Below are positions 55,883-64,000 of a DNA stretch of 64,000 nt, one piece after another. This stretch comes from Verticillium longisporum (lineage: Eukaryota; Ascomycota; Sordariomycetes; Glomerellales; Plectosphaerellaceae): assembly GCA_019188255.1 (NCBI GenBank), contig JAETXT010000002.1, positions 4,836,001 to 4,900,000 of the forward strand. Reading direction: 5' to 3'. The position numbers and the translations under genes are program-made. The first letter of the stretch is position 1; the number at the start of each line of letters is the position of its first letter. The notes beneath the pieces are model-generated. The model was not told the origin of the DNA and searched no databases. It saw only the letters and a list, made by a program, of their open reading frames with translations.

Positions 55883-57496
55883 GTGTGCGACGATGTATAT
55901 CCTCTACACGACCCTGCAGCCCCGATCTGCCAGTATCGCTGATACGTGTAGCAGAAGCGCACGAAGTAGAAGAAGAGGGGTTTTTTTTTTCTCATTAAGG
56001 CATGGGTTTCCGCTTCATTGTACCATATTATCAACCACTCGGAAGCAATGGGCGCCGCGAGCTCCCTTTTCGGCGTTGTACGGTTTCGCTATTTCTCTAT
56101 TTCCGGCTCGGTCTCATCCCTCCAGCGCGCGGATCGAGCTTGAGGGACTTGGAGCCCGCGCACCAGTCTCTCGGATCTTCCCAAGAGATTCGGCCGTGCG
56201 GAGTCCGCGGACTTGGATCTTGCGCGCTACCTCAGCGTTTCGACGCCTGGAAGCACAACTATTACCTCTTGAGGCAGCAATTCCACCGGTTTCATTATGA
56301 TAGTGTACGCTCCTTTCATCCTCAGTGCCATGATACAGCGGGTGCGTCCAGAAACGCCTATGAATTCTTGGTGCGTAACGAAAAGAACACGGCACATCTC
56401 TCCGCCCTCTGATGAGACTAAGAAGCTGCCATTGGAGAGACTGAAGGTTTACGGCCTTGATGCCGCACGACTAAGGCGTGTAGCATGCACCCACATCCAG
56501 CAGCTGTCGTCACTTCCATAAGCTTGCGCAGGCAAAATGGGTGGGAGGCAGCTCTGACCAAGTCTTTGTCGACAAACAGAAGACGCCTCACACAACATCA
56601 CTAGGACTGCACAGGAAACCCAGAGACAAGGACGCTTCAGCAAAACCGTGAGGACAATCTATAATTAGGACATCTGTTGCTCCCATGTCAAAATTTCTTC
56701 TGATAATGTGAATTGGAAGGAGTAGCCCCACGGAACCGAGCCCAGAGGATCCTAGTCGGCAGGACAGGAAAGCCCACGCAGTCCAGCTCAGTGATCTTCT
56801 CGGATCTCTGCGTTCTCGCCTCTCGCCTTTTGCCTAGGTAGGTAGACCGATGAAAACCCACAGGCATCCAGTCATGCAATGTAGCTCGGGCAGTGGCTAG
56901 GCCAGGTTCGTCAAGAACGGTTGTGGCTTCATGGTGCCCGTTGAGCCACACAAATTCAATGGACAGCAACGATGCACAGTCTCGGCTCGGGCATAAGACC
57001 AGCAGAAGAAGGTCTCGGCTGCTTCCCATTTCCTGATGGTGGCCTTGTCTGCTGACTTCTATCTTTGGCAACCAGCAAGACGAAGGGCGCGTAAGTGCGT
57101 TAGTAGGACAGGTCAGATAACCTACGTTGGGGCAAAGGCGAGCGAATGAGTGCTTATGGTGTGGCACGGAAAGCGGCACGACACGGCGCACACAGTGCAG
57201 AAGTTTTGACAGTTCGCTCCGATGTCGCGTCGAGCTCTTGTTGTTTTCTCTTCCTTTACGAGGCTGACTGGCGACGTTCACCAGTCAGTTCTACGCCAGA
57301 CATGCTTTGATATGTAAGCCCATGTACATCGGTTGTGGCTGAGCCGTGAATGCATGCTGCCTCTCTCCCTCTCTTGAGACTATTTATGACGCGCGCATCT
57401 GGGAGGCTCGGAAGTTTGGAAATGCGTCAGCGGTGTCTGTGGACGGTCCAAGGAAGCAGCCCGAGCGAACAACAATAGGGACACAAGCACGAGGGA

Positions 57497-57520
57497 CAGA
57501 GAGAGAGAGAGGGAGAGAGA
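57497..57520. repeat. (GA)n microsatellite
   Basis: About 24 bases of GA dinucleotide with one GGG interruption. Confidence 0.85.
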
Positions 57521-58271
57521 TGGGCCTTGGAGCGCTGCTTGCGTGGTGAGTGAGGCGCGGTGTGAGATGGATGCGACGCCAGGCCATCTGGGTGCCAGGG
57601 GGTCTTTGTCCCAGGGCCAAACGTGGATGGCCGAGCGGGAGGCAGCCTGAGTTTGGGACTGGGTTCGGGTTCGGGCCCGAGTGTGACGGGCAGTTGTTTT
57701 CCATGGGCCTTGGTGGTGGTCTCCGAAACACCGTAGTAGACTGCTTGTTGTGGAAGAGGCAAGGGGTCCGGGGAGGCGAGAAAACGAAGAGCTTCAACTT
57801 TTCGCCATTGCATTTGTCAGTCCTCTTGCGATCGAGTTGGTCTGTGAGCAAGGGGGTTAGGCAGTCGTGACTAAACACTCTCATGGTGCTCATCAATCAC
57901 GTCAAGAGCCACCTAGGAACCTTAGGGAGGGTACCTCGACTCGGAAACCCAGGCAGGGACTAGTGAAGCTCCGAACACAGTAACGGGAGAACGGGAGGCT
58001 GAGGAGGGGCGATTTAGATGCTTTGGGCCTAGGGGTCATGGGAGGGGGGCCTCACTTCACCTCACGTCCCAGGTACATCTATTGTCCAGAAGGTCAATGG
58101 GATGGGGGGTCAAAGTACCAACCAGCATCACTTGGCAGGTGGCAGAGGACCTGGCGCTGCGGCGCAGTCTGTCGGCGAACGACAAGTTACTTGGAACGCA
58201 ATATGTTGCTGCCAGGTACATGTCGATTTGATCCCCAAGGAGCATGTTAGGGGCCACGGCCAAGGGCGAAC

Positions 58272-58296
58272 AAGAAGAAGAAGAAGAAGGAGAAGG
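58272..58296. repeat. (AAG)n microsatellite
   Basis: About eight AAG/AAGG units in tandem. Confidence 0.85.
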
Positions 58297-58441
58297 AGGG
58301 GAGGCGAGGAAAGAAGACTTGGCCAAGTGATTCGCCCCCCAGTCCAGGTCCACGACACACCAGTCGCCCGTGTCAGTCAGTTCCGGCTCGGTTTCCAGGC
58401 AGCGGTTCCCTGCCTGAGGGAGGGGAGGGAGGGGGGTCCGA

Positions 58442-58477
58442 GGTGCTGGTGCTGGTGCTGGTGCTGGTGCTGGTGCT
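58442..58477. repeat. (GGTGCT)6 tandem repeat
   Basis: Six exact GGTGCT hexamers followed by a partial unit. Confidence 0.92.
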
Positions 58478-58639
58478 GCTGGTCTGGAGCATGGAGCGAG
58501 GCCAGAGACTGACTGACCCGCCTGCCTGCCAACCTGCCTACCCTTCCGCCACTCTTGCCACTAAGAACTCCGGCTGGACCACCACAGCCTTAGTGGATTG
58601 GATTACCTCACCTCCCCTCGCCTCTCCCGGCCTGCCTGA

Positions 58640-58820
58640 GGTGAGGTAGGTGGGTTCCCTACCCAGGTACCTACCTACCTTACTCAAGGCAGAGAGGTAG
58701 GTAGGTGGGTGGTTTGTGCACGCACGCACGCACAGTACATCAATCAGCCAGGCAAGGTACCTGCTCGTCCGCCTTACCCACACAAGCACCCCTACCTCAC
58801 TGCTGGTAGGTAGGTACAGG
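58640..58820. repeat. Cluster of AGGTAGGT/ACCTACCT elements
   Basis: Several copies of GGTAGGT or ACCTACC in both orientations, including GAGGTAGGTGGG, CAGGTACCTACCTACC, GAGGTAGGTAGGTGGG and TGGTAGGTAGGTAC. Similar elements occur in other gaps of the window. Confidence 0.7.
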
Positions 58821-59314
58821 TGGCAGAGCCAGCAAATAGCACGCGGGCCGCCGACAACAGCGTCTTTGTCCCGCCATTGCGGCCTCTCCTCCAACCTCTT
58901 CCCTCCTCGAAGCATCGCTTGTACCCCGAGCTGCCTCTACGTCGACCGCAGTTCCTCCTCGGTCGCCTGCCCTCAAGCCGACTCGTTCGCTATCGCACTC
59001 GCTCCGCCCGAGTCCCCAACCTCCCCTGTGGTGGCTTTCCACTGCAAGTGTCGCTAGGTGTCCGCGTCACCTCATCACCCTGACCCAAGACGCCCAGCCC
59101 ACCAACCCTGCCGGGCCCGTGAAGCGGGGGTGGTCGTCTGCACGACACAGCCTCAACTCTGCCATCGACAGCGTCGTCAACACGACCGCACAGCATCCTG
59201 CGACGCCTTATCCGGCATCCATTTCCAGCCATCATTGTTTCCTCCGACATCGTCGCGTTTCACTGCTAGACAATCCATCGTTATTGCCTCGCCGCCTGGC
59301 GACTGTTTGCGACC

Positions 59315-62264
<2,950 letters not shown>

Positions 62265-63212
62265 TGTTCTGATCGGTCTTACTCGGCCGACTTGTGTGTT
62301 TTGGTCGCCGAGACGTGCGAGAAGAGGCAGCTTGGGCATTGTATGTTGGCCGTCTGTGGCCAAGCATGGTTTGGTTGGAGATACTTCATTGTAAGGATTT
62401 ACGCTTAAGAAGGAATTGTCGCACCTCAGGTCTGCAAGCATCATTGTCTTGGGTGTTTTCGCCATTCCTTGGACGACGAGCGGTCGTTGGGCGCGGGCGG
62501 TGGCTTTCTATTGGAATACATTTTCGCTTTCATACTTGGTTTTTTTTTTTGTTTTCATTCTCTACGGTCTGCATCATTGCGAGCAGGCGGTGAATAGAGG
62601 TCCTGGTTGACTGGTGTTTTGAGCGAGGCCTTGTGCAAGAATCGAATGCTAATCCGTTCTCATTGTCGATGTCTCTGCTGTCTCCTTCCGTGTCAACATT
62701 GACTTCTGTCTTTTTCACTTCATCGTGAATAAGCCATGCTAACATTCTGTTCTCCCTGTTGAGAATAGCCATTGCACGTGTAAGGACAAATCTCGTCATG
62801 GTAAAACTCAGGCGGGCCTTTTCGTGTTGTACAACCCATCTCCAAGGTCAATCTATCGATGGATCCTTCTGCCCTATGTACAGCTGGTCCACGCGCCAAT
62901 GTCACAAAGAAAAACGAGCCCTGGCCGAATAACCCTCCGAACCAACAATCTTGACACCACGATTCGGAAGGTGGAGAGTTGGGCAACCTCTCCTAAGAAA
63001 AAGCTCTCCTCATCCCGCCTCCGCCACCCTTCTTTTTGTCTGCTCCCACTTCCTCAGCTATCCATCCCGCACACACGCCGGACTCCACGGAGAAGCCAGC
63101 ATTGGGCCACCCACATGCACGCCGAGAGCCGATCTGATGGGGGGGCAGTCTGGTCCGGGTATGGAGAGAACACCCGTGCGAAGCAGGAGCAGATATACAG
63201 AACGAGGCGCGC
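62265..63212. other. Convergent 3' region between Rsp5 and PSST genes
   Basis: About 950 bases. T-rich 3' flank of Rsp5, including a T9 run, then the PSST 3' flank. No gene supported. Confidence 0.6.
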
Positions 63213-63935
63213 CTACTTCCTGTGCCACATCCTCGTGATCTTGGTATTACGCATCTTGCGCTGGAGCTGGAAGATGCCGTACATGAGGGCCTCGGAGGTC
63301 GGGGGGCAGCCGGGGACGTAGACGTCGACAGGGACGATGCGGTCGCAGCCGCGGACGACGGCGTAGCTGTAGTGGTAGTAGCCACCGCCGTTGGCGCAGG
63401 AGCCCATGGAGATGACCCAGCGGGGCTCGGGCATCTGATCGTAGACCTGGCGCAGGGCCGGGGCCATCTTGTTGGTGAGGGTGCCGGCGACGATCATGAC
63501 GTCCGACTGGCGCGGCGAGGCGCGGAAAATGATGCCGAGGCGGTCCTGATCGTACCGCGGGGTCGAGAGGTGCATCATCTCGACGGCGCAGCAGGCGAGG
63601 CCGAAGGTCATGGGCCAGAGGGAGGACTGGCGAGCCCAGTTTGTGATGACGTCGAGGGATGTGCTGTTTTTTTTTTCAGTTCTGTCAGCTGCTGCTCGGA
63701 CGGCTGCGGTATCAAGTTGGGGAGGGGGGGTCCGGCGGCAGAGTTGCGTACAGGGCATATTGCAGGACGCCCTTGGTGCCCTCCTGGCTCGGGAGGGGGA
63801 CGTTGTTGGGGAGCAGGCTGGGCGTGCCGGCGGTCCGGGGCTCGAGGGCGCTGGCGCGTTCGTTGCGCGACGAGGTCGAGAGGGAGGCGGCGAGGACGCG
63901 GGGTGCGATGGGTGCGAGGGAGGCGGCGGGCCTTG
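63213..63935 (-). CDS. NDUFS7: Mitochondrial complex I PSST/NDUFS7 subunit, 5' end outside the window
   Basis: Carries iron-sulfur cluster N2 at the ubiquinone-reduction site of NADH dehydrogenase. Visible exons on the minus strand are 63935-63752 and 63663-63213, separated by an 88-base intron. The upstream boundary is an acceptor at 63936, and the start codon lies to the right of the window. The first visible exon is an Ala/Ser/Arg-rich mitochondrial targeting sequence ([20 protein letters not shown]). The mature part is complete: [31 protein letters not shown] (two cluster cysteines), [39 protein letters not shown] and the end [13 protein letters not shown]. All four cluster cysteines are present. 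Confidence 0.95.
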   Translation of the reverse strand, partial: QGPPPPSHPSHPASSPPPSRPRRATNAPAPSSPGPPARPACSPTTSPSRARRAPRASCNMPCTQLCRRTPPPQLDTAAVRAAADRTEKKNSTSLDVITNWARQSSLWPMTFGLACCAVEMMHLSTPRYDQDRLGIIFRASPRQSDVMIVAGTLTNKMAPALRQVYDQMPEPRWVISMGSCANGGGYYHYSYAVVRGCDRIVPVDVYVPGCPPTSEALMYGIFQLQRKMRNTKITRMWHRK

Positions 63936-64000
63936 CTGTTCGAGGTCACACACACATCAGCAACTTGATCGTCGTCGTATCTTTTGAGGGACAGTTTGAG

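Larger units (their letters stand above)
55883..59314. other. 3.4 kb region rich in simple repeats, no supported gene
   Basis: It lies between Pab2 and the ubiquitin ligase, both rightward. It contains (GA)n, (AAG)n and (GGTGCT)n tracts, AGGTAGGT/ACCTACCT clusters at 58640-58820 and the ligase promoter. Frames are short and carry no recognised motif. Confidence 0.5.

Overview
The window is nuclear DNA of a filamentous ascomycete (Pezizomycotina, most likely Sordariomycetes). The signs are many short GT-AG introns of 50-110 bases, CT-rich leaders before start codons, C/G-ending codons, a GAL4-type regulator, a long fungal P450, a GT31 protein, Kex2-type KR sites in secreted proteins, and an AHC1-like zinc finger. 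Species cannot be fixed from sequence alone. I support 19 protein genes and no tRNA, rRNA, CRISPR or transposon.

Layout: 1.8-6.5 kb holds a secreted Ser/Thr-rich protein (+) and a nuclear AT-hook protein (-). 10.9-12.8 kb is glutamine synthetase (+). 13.6-19.2 kb is a divergent pair of secreted enzymes, a bicupin oxalate decarboxylase (-) and a secreted SBP56-like propeller protein (+). 20.1-25.3 kb is a neutral ceramidase (+) and a cytochrome P450 (+). 25.9-32.1 kb holds a HeH/SAP-like multi-span membrane protein (+) and a GT31-type Golgi glycosyltransferase (+). 33.2-42.5 kb holds an F-box protein (-), Tctex-type dynein light chain (-), VTC1 (+), an Alba-like protein (-) and a Zn2Cys6 regulator (-). 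47.2-55.9 kb holds an AHC1-like protein (+), a GPI-anchored Cys-rich surface protein (-), an Hv1-like proton channel (-) and PABPN1/Pab2 (+). 59.3-63.9 kb holds the Rsp5/NEDD4 ubiquitin ligase (+) and the 5'-truncated PSST subunit of complex I (-). Intergenic gaps reach about 4.5 kb, long for a fungus, and carry microsatellites and palindromes.

The genes are mostly unrelated housekeeping and cell-surface functions, not a biosynthetic cluster. The strongest unexplained signal is that six conserved genes have broken reading frames. Four have exactly one base missing (oxalate decarboxylase, SBP56-like, ceramidase, F-box), three of them in a G/C run. Three have an in-frame stop (AT-hook protein, ceramidase, Hv1). 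In the four frameshifted genes the summed exon length is one short of a multiple of three. This looks more like consensus error plus some true variants than a new system, but ceramidase (two lesions) and Hv1 (TGA inside the first membrane segment) deserve direct checking.
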